Below the pieces are notes generated by a model that did no database searches, had not been told where the DNA came from, and worked only from the letters and a program-made list of their open reading frames with translations. Of a stretch of DNA of 64,000 nt, positions 1-10,830 are shown one piece after another (position 1 is the stretch's first letter; each line of letters begins with the position of its first letter). A program made the position numbers and the translations under genes. Source of the stretch: Cenococcum geophilum 1.58 (Eukaryota; Ascomycota; Dothideomycetes; Gloniales; Gloniaceae); contig KV748194.1 in NCBI GenBank assembly GCA_001692895.1, positions 992,001 through 1,056,000 of the forward strand. The letters run 5' to 3'.

Positions 1-725
1 CAATTATCCCCATTAGGGGACGTCATCTATATATCAGGGCATTGTTCTACAGAATCCGTACGCTACGTATAGGTCCCTTTAGATGTATTTATATAACTAA
101 GAGGAACGTTCATCTATCCTTTATACGGCCGTTATGTGTAAAGCAGCACTTGATTTGCCACGTTGCATTTAATTCTATTATACAACTGTATATAGAAGCA
201 GTGAGAAATTTGCCGTATATACCACATAAAGCTTAACCGATAGAGCTTATATGCTAGTGTAGCTCTAAATTTATTAGCTAACGGAGGGTCTTTAACCTTA
301 ATAGTAAGATGATATTCCATGCGTTGCCGAGAAAGGCATCTGCACGAGGGGCTGGCCATTTGTTAAACCCTTAACATGCAATATAAATTGTGGATGAGTA
401 CCTGAAGTATTTCACTACTTAGTATACAGGAAACCTTTATATTTCTCTAAAGCGCCTAAAGCCAGTCACGAAGGCACAACTTGGACACCTGAAATCAAGT
501 AAATCTCTTAATAAAGTATGGGGACATACAGCAATTAAATTTGCTATATAAAAATTTGACGATCATTTAAGACTGCGAAAGGTACAGAAGGTATATGGCC
601 TTAGTAAGTTTTCATAATTTAGCCAATGGCCCGATCGTTAGTATTCCAAACGTTTTATGGTTCTGTATAGAGGTATTACCAATCCCTAGCTGTGGCGTTA
701 AAGGATATGCAAGATTTTCTAGGAG
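1..725. other. AT-rich non-coding stretch, no gene seen
   Basis: No long open frame and no recognisable protein or RNA gene. Base composition resembles the RIP-degraded elements that follow, so this is probably older repeat debris outside the hAT element whose target duplication starts at 726. Confidence 0.5.
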
Positions 726-733
726 ATTGTAGT
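726..733. repeat. 8-bp target-site duplication, left (ATTGTAGT)
   Basis: Perfect match to 5779-5786 on the other side of the hAT element; 8 bp is the diagnostic hAT target duplication length. Confidence 0.85.
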
Positions 734-2036
734 CAGACTTGCTAACAATCAATTAATTAATCAGACGACCCTTCCGCTTGATTGATTGCCTATTTTGGTG
801 GCCTCTCGATTGATTAATTGATTGTTCGCCTAAATCTGAGCTAATTGATTGCAAATTGATTGATTGATTGTATAGATTATGTAATATATGCAAATTTTGA
901 CATGGCTTCGCCCTATGGCAGATTATTGCCTAAAAAGGTCCTCTAATAGCTGAAATCTTGCCAATTATAATATATTAATTGTCGGAGTCGTTATAGGGGT
1001 GGCCTATAAGGCAGCTCGTACAGAGGGAGAGTTTATATCTAAGTCTTGGCATAGTATTAAGACTCGTGAAGTGGATATAGGAGTAGAAGAAGAACCTGCC
1101 GAATTATTAGATACTGCCCTAAGATAAATTGATTTACTTACTTATTGGTTTAACGACCTTTTTAAACCTTATGCGCTTCTAGGAGCGCCTATATTAAATT
1201 GCCGCGATTATATTTGGACTTATCTTTAATCTATAAGGTTTAAGTAGATTACTAGCCTTACTAAAGACTTATTCGTAGTTAGTGCTGGCTACTGGAATAG
1301 TAAGGATATTAAGGGCGAACTAAGTAAGTTGTGGAAACTTTAGTTAATGCAGTAGCCAGTATTAAATTAGATTATCCGCTAAGGGGTATTTTTTTAGAAG
1401 TAGATTAAGGAGCTTCTAGCGCTTATATTTATTATTATAAGGAGTTTTACTAGGTGTAGTTACTCTAGTATATATAGTAATATGGTCCTCGCGGCCGGAG
1501 GAAGCTCGTACGCGCTTTGGAGGGGGGGGATTGGTAGATAATATAATTAATTGCTCTTTATACGATTTCTAAAGCCTCTTAAATGCAGCGTCGCCGTTAA
1601 TTAACTACTGTGGTTTATCGCGCTAAGCATTATAGCAGAAGCGCTTAAGGTAAGGATGTAGTAGAACTACTGTATAATAAGCTGGCGTCTTATTAAGCTT
1701 CTTAAAGTAGGCCGATAGCTTCTTCTACCTAAGGTTAATATTAATCTTAGCGTGATCTTCCATAGCTTCCTGGGTAGGATAATTCTCTAAAGTTGCCTCT
1801 GTAAGTCTATTCTTTCTTTCCTTAAACACCTTAAGTAGCTAATTAAATGTAGGTATAACCTCCTAAATAGCGCTGTGGCGGCTAGCCTTGCCTCTACCCT
1901 CTAGAAGGCCTATGGCTTTACTAATTAGGCGAAGGATATTAATATAGTCGTTAATAATCTGCTAGTTATTTGTATTAAGGCCGCCAACTTTAATATAGAG
2001 GCGCGTATTAGGTAGAGGCTTGCCCCAAGCTTATAG

Positions 2037-2212
2037 TGTAGGTATCACCCAGGGGGGTACTACAATTGCAATATAAGGTAACAGGTTCTTTTATTCATTC
2101 ATATCTTTCGCAGAGGATTGTAAGGATCGCGGTGCCTAAATAGGGGGCTGATAAGTCACCGTAAGGATAACTAATCAGAGACATAACCACGTAACCTCTA
2201 CTCGTATAGACA
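2037..2212. repeat. LTR (left) of the small element
   Basis: 176 bp, starts TGTAGGTATCACCC and ends TATAGACA; equal in length to 3720-3895 and nearly identical apart from transitions. Confidence 0.85.
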
Positions 2213-2665
2213 CTGGCGACATTTACAAAAAGGAAAGAAGGTAAGAAAGTATAAAGGAGAAGTATATAGCAGTATAGTGCCAGCTTAGATGGACTGTAGG
2301 CGTAACGGTACAATTGTTTAGTCGGTAGACTCTATCTATATATTCCAACACTGGCAGTTCTTTCTTTATACGTAAAACCACTAATATATAGACTTTATTA
2401 ATATAGTATTCGTAGCTTGCAAAGGCCGTAGGGGGGGGAGGAGTACGCTGGCATTTGGGGCGCGCTATTAACGTAATTTTCAACGTGGCAGATCTGCAGG
2501 GGAGGCAGCAGACAGTGACGTTCGTAGGTAAGGGGAGCTCAGCCGTAGGAAGGTTATTTGAGACAGCTGGAGCTGAGTTGTGCTGTTGCCGGGCAGGTTA
2601 TAGAGGTTCGTACGAGCTTGGCTGCCGTAGGTCCTTAGCTTTAGTTAAGGGGGAGAGTAAAGCTA

Positions 2666-2946
2666 GCGGAGCTTGCGCAGGTGGAGCTTGTGCGGACGGA
2701 GCTTGCGTAGGCGGAGCTTCTGTAGACGGAGCTTGCGTAGGCGGAGCTTGCGTAGGCGGAGCTTGCGCGGACGGAGCTTATGCGGACGAGGCTTGTGTAG
2801 GCGGAGCTTGTGTGGACGGAGCTTATGTAGGCGGAGCTTGTGTAGACGGAGCTTGCGTGGACGGGGCTTGTGCAGATAGGGCTTGCGTGGGCGGAGCTTG
2901 CGCAGACGGAGATTGCGCGGACGAAGCTTGTGTGGACGGAGCTTGC
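2666..2946. repeat. 15-bp tandem minisatellite, about 19 units
   Basis: Units of the type GGAGCTTGCGTAGGC repeat with period 15 and scattered substitutions. Because the period is a multiple of three, two plus-strand frames and one minus-strand frame stay open. One plus frame (2455-2949) reads as repeated GACVG/GACVD pentapeptides, and the minus frame (2663-3028) as KLRxR/KLRxH repeats. The plus frame contains no ATG (its first possible start is TTG at 2455), so I do not call a protein. The tract is far richer in GC than the surrounding RIP-eroded DNA. Confidence 0.85.
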
Positions 2947-3719
2947 TAGGGTATAGACGCAGCAGGTGGTTAAGGTGTCCTAGGGGTGGTGGCAAGTAGG
3001 CGTAATTTAAGACGATAGTTGATAGCATACGAATTAAAGGGTCCTTCGCTGTTAATATATAGCTAAATTTCTACATTTAACTATTCCGTACAGTCGTCCT
3101 TATAAGCGACGTCGTATAGTGCTTATAGTACTAACTTACTCTTTTTATTAAAGACCTATACTCTATTACATCGGAGTAGTTATTTAAGTCTTTTAATTAT
3201 AGACCTATTAGCGTCCTTAAATGTTTATACCTTAAAATTATTAAAGTCCTCTTGGTATAAATCCTATAGGGTTTTATCCTTAAAGTTATAGCTAGTATAC
3301 TTATTAATTTTAAAGTAAATGTAATTGGTAATATCCTCTATAGTAGTCTCGTTGGTTAGGGTAATTCTATTAGCCCAGTTTAGATATTAGGTTCGTATAT
3401 CGGACATAATTAACTAGCGTAAATCGTGGTATAGGTTATAGTATAGGTTATAATATAGGTAGGGGTATAGGTAGGGGTGCTGCTAACGCTGCTGGGTATA
3501 CTGGCGCTTAGTAAAGAGGTCATACTAGGTGTTAATTTTATGTAGTAGACGCGAACCGAACGAAGCCTTGGTAGGAGTCGGTTCTTTAAGTTCCCAGGGC
3601 CTTGGTAGGAAGGGTTCTCCTTAGCAAACGCAACGAGATTGACGGGCCTTGGTAGAAGCGATCGCGTATCGTCTCTCTTCGTAATAACACCTGGCTGATC
3701 TGTGATATCAACTAATCAG

Positions 3720-3895
3720 TGTAGGTATTACCTAGGGGGGTACTGTAATTGCAATATAAGGTAACAGGTTCTTTTATTCATTTATATCTTTCGCAAAGGA
3801 TCGTAAGGATCGCGGTGCCTAAATAGGGGGCTGATGAGTCACCGTAAGGATGACTAATCAGAGACATAACCACGTAACCTCTACTTGTATAGACA
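3720..3895. repeat. LTR (right) of the small element
   Basis: 176 bp, starts TGTAGGTATTACCT and ends TATAGACA; followed by TATAG, the same 5 bp that precedes the left LTR. Confidence 0.85.
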
Positions 3896-5778
3896 TATAG
3901 TAATGCAACTTCCTTTTTATATCTATTGATTTAATACTAAGTAAAGGCGTTTAATAGCTCTTGGAGTTCGGCCGCGCGTATAAAGGCTTTATAGTAGCTA
4001 TTCCACCTAGTCTTAATAGGCTTAACTAGTTACTTAATCTTAAAGTTCTGCTAGCGAAGACGCTTGTTCTTATTGCGCTAGAACAATTTAAATAGTTAAT
4101 TAAGTTAAGGGGTATTAATAGAGTTAATGAGATTGTAGAGCGTGCTAAGAGGGCCTTCTTTGCGCTACTTAGTAAGAAACTGCTCTTCCTCCTAGTAGAT
4201 TTTAGTGAGTTACTTATATAACCGGCCTACTTTATATAGGAGCGACTTACTGGTATATTCTCGTCGCTATTTTTAAACAACTTCTTATTCTTGCCCTATA
4301 TAATTAACTAAGTAATGAGATTAAGGACGTGGTAAGTATAGCGAGTTCGTCTATATTCTTTGGTAAAGCTATATTTAACGGCAAGGGTATTAAGCGTAGT
4401 GTTATTATTTAAAGCGTTATCTATAATAAAGTAGCTAAGCCGTTTCTTACTAATATTAAAGCTATCTAATATATTCCCGACGACTTCTATATAATTAATA
4501 CTAGAGTAGCGGCCAAGCTGCTCTAAAAGGGTAATTAGATAGTTAACTATACGCCCTCCCTAGTTTAAATGGTGAATATATATACCTATAAGAGCGTGTT
4601 TACCGTTCTAAGTCGTCTAGCTATTAAATAAGATATAAACTAGTAAGTTTGTGCTTATAAGCTCCTTCCGAACTAAGGGTAAAAATGCTTAATATTTGGC
4701 TATAATGTAATCTACTACTAACTGGTGATTTCGCTATAGAATACGCTCGGCCTTAGGGTTGGCCGCAGTAATTAGATTGTAGAAGGTAGGGGTTTTAAAC
4801 TTACGGAGGGGGTGGGTGTTTTTAATAAGCTAATTAATAGCTAATTACCTAAATTAAGTCACGTTAAAGCCACTAATTAGCTTATTCGCGACGGCCTATA
4901 ATACTTTATAGCCCTCCACCTAGAGGCTTTTAAGGACTATTTACTAGCGCTTCTTACTTTTAAAGGTTATCTTTCCATTCTTATTATAGCCGTGGCCTCT
5001 AGTGTTGGCTTTAAGATATCCAGCAGCTGCTAAGGTCGCTCTAGTGATATTATATTGGCCTACCCCGCCGCAGTTAATGATTTTATAGGTGTGGCAGTAT
5101 TTATAGATAAAGACGATTTGGTTTATATTAACGCGACTTTGGCACCAGTAGCTATATTTAAATATCTAGCTAGGTGTCTGCTTAGAGCTATAATAAGGCT
5201 TTTGTAAATCTGGAAGACGCTTCTAGTTAATGCCGTTATAGTTATCAATATTACCGCTAGCATTAATTTTAGGTACATTGTTGGCTGGTGCAGCGACTTC
5301 GGAGAGCGCTAATGTAGAAGTTTTGGGTTAGAGAGTGTCAGCCGCACGTAGGTTCGACTCAGTGAGGTCCTAGCTTATTGTAATAGTAAGGAATAAGGGT
5401 TAGGTGCGCGGTAGTTAAGTTAATTACTAAAGAAAAGTATTAGGGTAGAAATTAAGGATGATATAAAGGTGTATTTGGGGTTAATTTAGGGCGGAAAAAC
5501 GTTTTAAATAGGTCTAGTGGTTGCCTAAAGTGGACTAATTGCTATATTTGCACTTAGCCCTATAAATAAAATTAATACTATAATACCAAAAGTCTATTAC
5601 GAACCCTATATCCACCGCCTATATAAATATGCAATTAATATACAATTAATTAATTAATTAGGGCCTTAGTAGATTGATTGATTCCAAATTTTAAGCCTCT
5701 TTTAATTGATTGATTGATTGCTTATAAGCAATCAATCAATTAATCTCGATTGGGTCCGCTTGATTGTTAGCAAGTCTA

Positions 5779-5786
5779 ATTGTAGT
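5779..5786. repeat. 8-bp target-site duplication, right (ATTGTAGT)
   Basis: Pairs with 726-733. The base just before it (A at 5778) replaces the G expected from the left inverted repeat, a RIP-type transition. Confidence 0.85.
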
Positions 5787-5978
5787 AGATCTCAATGACT
5801 AGTCCCTCACGCCTACAACGTTCTGTAAAATAGCTGAAATAAATGTACAAACATACTGGGAGTGACTAAGTTACGGCTGGAGTATTAGTGCCTGGGCCTG
5901 ACTGCTGAAGGGAAGAGGTACCAGCAGTATTCTTGCAGTATTGCACATATTTCGTGGCGGTTCGTATACTACCATAAC

Positions 5979-6114
5979 TGTCGACCTGAATCGGATTTTG
6001 CCACCTTGACTCAGTCACCGACTCAGTCACCTTCATGTATTTATAGAGGCTCTAGAGCCACATTCAATAGACAGACTTCTCATTCTTGACCTGCGCACGG
6101 ACCTACGATTGACA
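5979..6114 (+). repeat. Solo LTR, short copy (136 bp)
   Basis: Begins TGTCGACCTGAATC and ends GATTGACA, and is flanked by the perfect 5-bp duplication ATAAC (5974-5978 and 6115-6119). It shares its 5' end and a 3' block (TTATAGAGGCTC, then CCACATTCAATAGACAGA) with the 211-bp copy at 36761-36971, but lacks about 75 bp of its middle. The TATA-like block suggests it kept the LTR promoter core. No internal coding region is present beside it. Confidence 0.8.
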
Positions 6115-6119
6115 ATAAC

Positions 6120-6880
6120 TCTGTGGCGGAAAATGAGCGATGGATGACTGGTGAGAAAGTATACATTAAGCCACAGCAGCTCAGGTTCTGCGGACTCACA
6201 TGGGTGGCTGCAAGAGAACTCCGGGCTTTTCTCACAACGCACAGTTAGCGCCGGCCGATATGCGGCCATTATGCAGCTAGAAAAGGGGCAAAATAGGGCA
6301 ATTATATTTGCTGTCAGTTGGGCCAAAAAGTGCACAAAACGGGTATTTATCACATGGAAAACCATCTTGCAAACTAACTATATAATGTGCCAAGATCCTG
6401 TATAGCCTTATTGTTAAGATTGATAGTGATATAAGGACTCCAGAAAGTGACAGCTACCAATTGACATGTCAATAACCGCTATCTAATTTGTCGCCTCCAT
6501 CTGGCCTTACTGTGCTTCTGAATTAAGTAAACAGAGTGCTTAAGAGTAAAGCAATTTACGCAGCACAGCATTGTCTAAGTGATTGTGCGCTATTACCTTT
6601 ATTAATGTGTGAATACTTAATCGCTTAAGGAAATAGCCAAACCTAACCCCGCCCTTTCGTCCTCCTGTCCGTGCTCAACCTCACATCTAGATGTCAATCT
6701 TATTTGCCATCATAGATTCTATCAACAATCCACACCTGCTTACGGCAGACCCATTTCTTGACTTATGTTGGAAGATTTTAAATTCAAGGATTGGGCTTGC
6801 CAAATCCTACGAAGGAACCCAGAGCCGCCTCCCAAAGAGCGTGGAAATAGAACGTGCTTCCTGGTGGCAAAGCACGCGAC
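6120..6880. other. Intergenic, no gene seen
   Basis: Short overlapping open frames on both strands show no recognisable protein. The sequence is less AT-rich than the transposon to its left and leads into the broken zinc-cluster gene. Confidence 0.5.
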
Positions 6881-6881
6881 A

Positions 6882-9507
6882 ATGGACGTCAACACAAGTT
6901 CTATGCAGCAGCAGATGCTTTACTGGCCAAAATCAGCTACTCCAAGTTCATTCGTCCTTTTCCCAGGCCGCAGAATCCTAGACACACTAACGGCAACCTC
7001 TGGAGCAGCCTACTGTAACACACGCGCCCTCACAAGTTAATATACCGTCTGCCGCCCGCAATGGAAGCCAAAAGAGAAGAGCATGTAATGAATGCAGGCA
7101 GCAGAAATTAAGGTGCGACTTGTCCAGGCTGGAGCCTGACTGCCTGACTCGTGCTCCCGATTCAGACAGCTTGGGTTTCAATGTAGGATCGACGATCGCT
7201 TCAAGCGGATTCGAAAGAGTAAGAAGTCTTCGGAACTTGAGAAGGAGGTGGAACAGCTAAGACGTCAACTTTCTACCTTCTCCGACACCCAAGCTGCTGG
7301 ATCTAGAGGAGAAAGACCACCGTATGACGATCAGCAGTCAGAGCAAGTCAGCGGTAGAGGAAGTAACGCGGGAAGTACATCATCTGTTGGAAGGGCCCCT
7401 CGTGCCTCGGAGATATTTGCAACCACTCTTCCGAATATGACGTCTTCAGATGCGGCACATGTCTCTGACCGCCTGGTCCTACCACGAGACCATTCCCTGA
7501 AGACCGTCCTAAAGAGGTAGAAAGCAATAGTATTCCTGTTCAGCCTGTGAAAGATGTAGCATCGAGAGTCTCCAGAAATTTAGGTAAAATTGAAATCTCT
7601 ACCAATAAGCTTAATGAGGTCTTTACAATCTAAGTGGGTAGACTCTTAAATTATATTGGAGTATTTCTTACCATCCTGAACCACCGCAAACTAGTGATAT
7701 TTTAATTGAAGTTGCAATCCAGATTTGAAGTCATGAGACAAACGTTTAATTCTCTCATCTGTTTGTATTGTGACCGTATTTGAACCAACATAAACGCGTT
7801 CATGTGCTTGCCATTTATTTCGCACATATTCCAACATTCACTTAACCAAGGTGCTAATTTTCAAGTAGCTACTTCACTTACTACTGCTTTCTGCCGATCC
7901 TTGACCCCAAAATCTCCCCAGTTCGGTATTACGAGTCTTCAGCGCTATTATTTTGGTCCATCATCTCCGTGGCAGCTCGAAGATTCGAAAGTGATCCTAC
8001 TCTCCTAAGGCTTGCCAGATCAGTCACCAGTCTTACCTGGAAAGCCTTGCAGTCGATACCCTGTTCGAAGAGTGTCGTGCAAAGCCTCATACTGCTGTGT
8101 ACATGGCCGTTCCCTACGAGTAGTAGCACTGCGGATGTGAGCTATATGTGGGTTGGCACAATGATGCAAATCAGCATTCAAATGGGATTGAATTGGCTGA
8201 TGAACTCGCAGGACTTCACTAAATTCCACATCAAACTCAACGATAAGGAAGTCGCAGAAAGAGTAAGAATATGGGCGGCATGTAATGTCGTTGCACAAAG
8301 GTATGATATAAGGTACCTGTCATCTTGATGATTTAACCTGATGGAAATTGGTGAGGCGTAAGCATAGGGGCAGGTTTTACTACTCCTTCAGTACGACTAG
8401 GCCTTGATTTTCGCGTCTCGTTCTAGATTGCAGGTAACACAACTAGATCCCGAACTCGAATTGCACCTAAAGATTGAGATATTTCGCAACAACGTCTCTC
8501 GATCCATGGCTTCGAATGTAGCTGACCCCGTTGAAGACTGCCTCTGTGTCAAGTTTTCTCTAAAGATTCAGTAAGTATAGAAGGTTTTGCGGGTGCTCTT
8601 TCTGGTAAGAACATTTTACCTCCCGGAATCTATAGTGGTGGTTGCCATTTGGTTCTTGATATCAATTCACATAGGGGTCTATAAAATTCTTGACTCACGT
8701 AGCGACGCATTATACACAGAGCAATACCCTTCGAATCGATAACACCTACTGGCTAGGCGTATATATCAACCGCTTCCACATTATAGCATCCCGCCTTCAC
8801 CTTCATGCTTTTTTTCTCTTCGATGAATCGGAAATCGACTCGTATACTGAACGTATCATCAAGCCGTACTTCGCCGCTGCATCCCTAATCCAACTTGCTC
8901 TCGACGTTGATAAAAGTACTCGAAGCTTTCTCTGCCATTGCCCTTTCTTCATATACTAGACATTTGTCTCTGCTTCTTCATAGGATTCAAGATCATCACA
9001 AATGCGTATTTTGCCGCTTTCCTCGACGTCGACGCAGGCAAGAAGTTATTTAATGCTTCGGTTACTTCAATCCGAAAAATGCCAATCGCAAATAACGACT
9101 TACCGGGAAGACTAGGCGATGTACTGGCATATCTGTGGACGGATACCACCCCGAACCTTATCAGCAGACCGGGAAAGGCTGGACTACGGTTAAATATTTG
9201 AAGTGAATGAGCATGAGTGTAGTATTTGACTCCTTGTGGAGGTGGCGGCAGCAATTCAGAGCTCACGGAAGCGGCGATCCTGTAATCGACCAAGATAATG
9301 AAGATGTGTAGGGGTTCTGTTATACCTAATGAACACTTTAATGTCCTACTAATCACTGCAGATGAGAATGCTGAGTCGGAGAGTACTGTTCCTCCACAGA
9401 TCAATCTGGATGAGAGTACGGCGTTCGCTCCCAACGCGATGTTCTTTGACTCCTTCAGCCCTCTCGACTTTGCGTTAGATATGGCAGATTTCAGCCTCTT
9501 AAGCTAA
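6882..9507 (+). pseudogene. Zn2Cys6 fungal transcription factor, decayed
   Basis: At 7080-7115 one frame reads ACNECRQQKLRC, the first half of a binuclear zinc cluster (C-x2-C-x6-C). The second half (CSRFRQLGFQC, about 7151-7185) is in another frame, so a frame break lies near 7145-7155. A basic, coiled-coil-like segment (FKRIRKSKKSSELEKEVEQL) follows. Further on are typical fungal_trans-type pieces: FWSIISVAARRFESDPTLL (about 7950-8010), LLCTWPFPTSS through VRIWAACNVVAQR (8090-8300), LDPELELHLKIEIF (about 8440-8490), a segment near 8750-8930, GRLGDVLAYLW (about 9107-9140), and an acidic C-terminus ending DFALDMADFSLLS (9507). Some breaks could be introns, but the split inside the zinc cluster and the shift near 7480 are not. 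It sits next to RIP-degraded DNA. Role by family: DNA-binding regulator, presumably non-functional here. Confidence 0.6.
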
Positions 9508-9865
9508 AAGAATCTGAGTAATTTGACTTGCTATTTTTTCTAGCATTTGGGCTGCCGACATGTACATTGAGCTCCACATTTCATTCCCGCTGCATTACTG
9601 CTCCGTGAATGGCCGAGAAAGTATAGGACATATGAACAGCTATAATTCATGAAAGAAATGACGACGGATAGTGAACTGTGTCTTCAAATTCACAAGCAAT
9701 CTTTGATAGTTTTGGGCCTCTAGGAGTTCCGGATGAACAATTGTGATTCATGCCAGAAACCCACTTAGCACGGGAAACAGCGAAGCGCATCATAACATCA
9801 AACAACTCAAATATCATTCATCTAATCTAGTACTTCGCCTCCCCTAACTGAAAAAACCCCGATTT
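9508..9865. other. Intergenic, no gene seen
   Basis: Lies between the C-terminus of the broken zinc-cluster gene and the 3' end of the minus-strand PEP-mutase-family remnant. No open frame of note. Confidence 0.5.
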
Positions 9866-9873
9866 AAATCTTA

Positions 9874-10400
9874 CTATATATCACCCCTCTCACCGCCGCA
9901 TCCACCGCCGTCGCCTCCTTCAGCCCCAGTCTCAAGCAGCTTCTTCGGCGTAAACCCTTCCTCCAGCCCCGTCCTCCCTGTCTCTTTAATCCGCACCATC
10001 GACTCCCGAATCGCCGCATACGCTGGCGCAATCGCCGCAAACGGGAAAATGACAATCTGAGACCCCAGCTCCCGCGCCTCCTCAGGCGTCAGCAACGGCG
10101 TCGCGCCATGCTCGACCATGTTCAGCAGCACAGGCGTCGGGCGCATGATGTCGCAGATGCGGCGCCCTTCCTCGCGCGTCGGTGCGCGCGATGATTAGGA
10201 TTGGGGAGGAGAGCTTGTCGTGCGCTTGGGCGGCGGCGGCAATGCGGGATGAAGGTTGCGATGTCGACAAGCTCTTTGCCGGCGAGGTGCCCGCAGCGCT
10301 TCGTTTGGATTTGGTATTCGATATGGAGGGCGGCGCCGGCGCGGTGATAGGAGGAGAGGGCCCTGGCGACCATGTTGGGACCTGCGTGCTTTAGTTAGGC
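9874..10400 (-). pseudogene. PEP mutase / isocitrate lyase superfamily remnant
   Basis: Reading the minus strand from about 10380, one frame gives MVARALSSYHRAGAALHIE and TKRCGHLAGKELVDIATFI, the conserved block of the ICL/PEPM superfamily containing the TKRCGH active-site loop. A second frame then gives SSPILIIARTDAR, and a third gives RRICDIMRPTPVLLNMVEHG through GSQIVIFPFAAIAPAYAAIR. In intact relatives ARTDAR and EEGRRICDI are separated by some 40 residues (including the substrate-binding FLEG-type segment); here they are nearly adjacent, which indicates an internal deletion. The N-terminal part before MVAR is missing. Frameshifts, internal deletion and 5' truncation together make a functional lyase very unlikely. 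Which member it was (oxaloacetate hydrolase, methylisocitrate lyase-like or other) cannot be told. Confidence 0.7.
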
Positions 10401-10830
10401 TGGAGGTTGGTGAGCAATGGGGGGAAGGTGGTGATGGGGACGGAAGGGATCTAGGGCTTTCGTCAGAAATACTTTATTCGTACGGTACGATGGCTGTGGT
10501 GGTTTCAAGGATTACCACGACGTGGTTTCTTTTGGCTCTGGACCAGCTATACACATACCACATGTTTGAAATGGAGCCTATACGGATTTGACGCGAAGAT
10601 GCGCCAACTATGAAATATCTATGCTCAAAATCTTGACGTTAGTAAAGATGCTGTCTGAAACAGTGACTAAATATGTTGATAGACTAATCGCCGCTAGCTC
10701 GGAAAGCGTAAAAGAGGTGCGCAAATTATATGAAAATAGTACAGATATGTACATAGCGTATGCTAATAGTCACCTTCCGTTCTCTATGTTGAGCATCAGA
10801 GACCGACCTTGAGACCAAGTTATACCCAGC
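10401..10830. other. Intergenic, no gene seen
   Basis: Between the truncated lyase remnant and the stop codon of the PPR gene. A 74-codon plus-strand frame (10588-10812) has no recognisable content and is not called. Confidence 0.45.

Larger units (their letters stand above)
2037..3895. mobile_element. Small non-autonomous LTR element (TRIM-like), 1.86 kb
   Basis: Two direct repeats of exactly 176 bp (2037-2212 and 3720-3895), each TG...CA, are flanked by the perfect 5-bp duplication TATAG (2032-2036 and 3896-3900). The repeats differ mainly by transitions. The 1507-bp interior encodes no gag, protease, reverse transcriptase or integrase that I can see in any frame, so it must have moved with borrowed enzymes. 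The interior holds a 15-bp GC-rich minisatellite (about 2666-2946). A TGGCGACA-like primer site begins one base after the left LTR, suggesting plus orientation, but this is weak. The element interrupts the transposase of the surrounding hAT and so inserted after it. Confidence 0.85.
734..5778 (-). mobile_element. hAT DNA transposon relic, split by an LTR element
   Basis: The ends form a 19-bp terminal inverted repeat beginning CAGACTTGCTAACAATCAA, with one transition at the last base of the right end. It is flanked by the perfect 8-bp direct repeat ATTGTAGT at 726-733 and 5779-5786, as expected for hAT insertion. Conceptual translation of the minus strand, ignoring stops, gives transposase-like text. 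Around 4700-4300 there are WTS-like and IDNALNNNT-type segments, matching the hAT pattern of a DDE aspartate followed by NxSNNDT. At about 1990-1650 there is a C-terminal dimerisation-like segment ending near YYTVVLLHPYLKRF. Many codons are TAA or TAG, so the element is dead. Without the inserted 2037-3895 element it is about 3.2 kb, the same size as the hAT at 37557. Subterminal (T/A)ATTGATTG repeats lie inside both ends (about 745-870 and 5640-5765). Confidence 0.85.

Noticed and set aside
2666-2946. Tandem array considered as a CRISPR array
   Set aside because: Repeats are contiguous 15-bp units without spacers, inside an LTR element in a eukaryotic genome.
2663-3028. 121-codon minus-strand frame rich in KLR repeats
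   Set aside because: It is the reverse reading of the 15-bp minisatellite; the open frame follows from the period being divisible by three.
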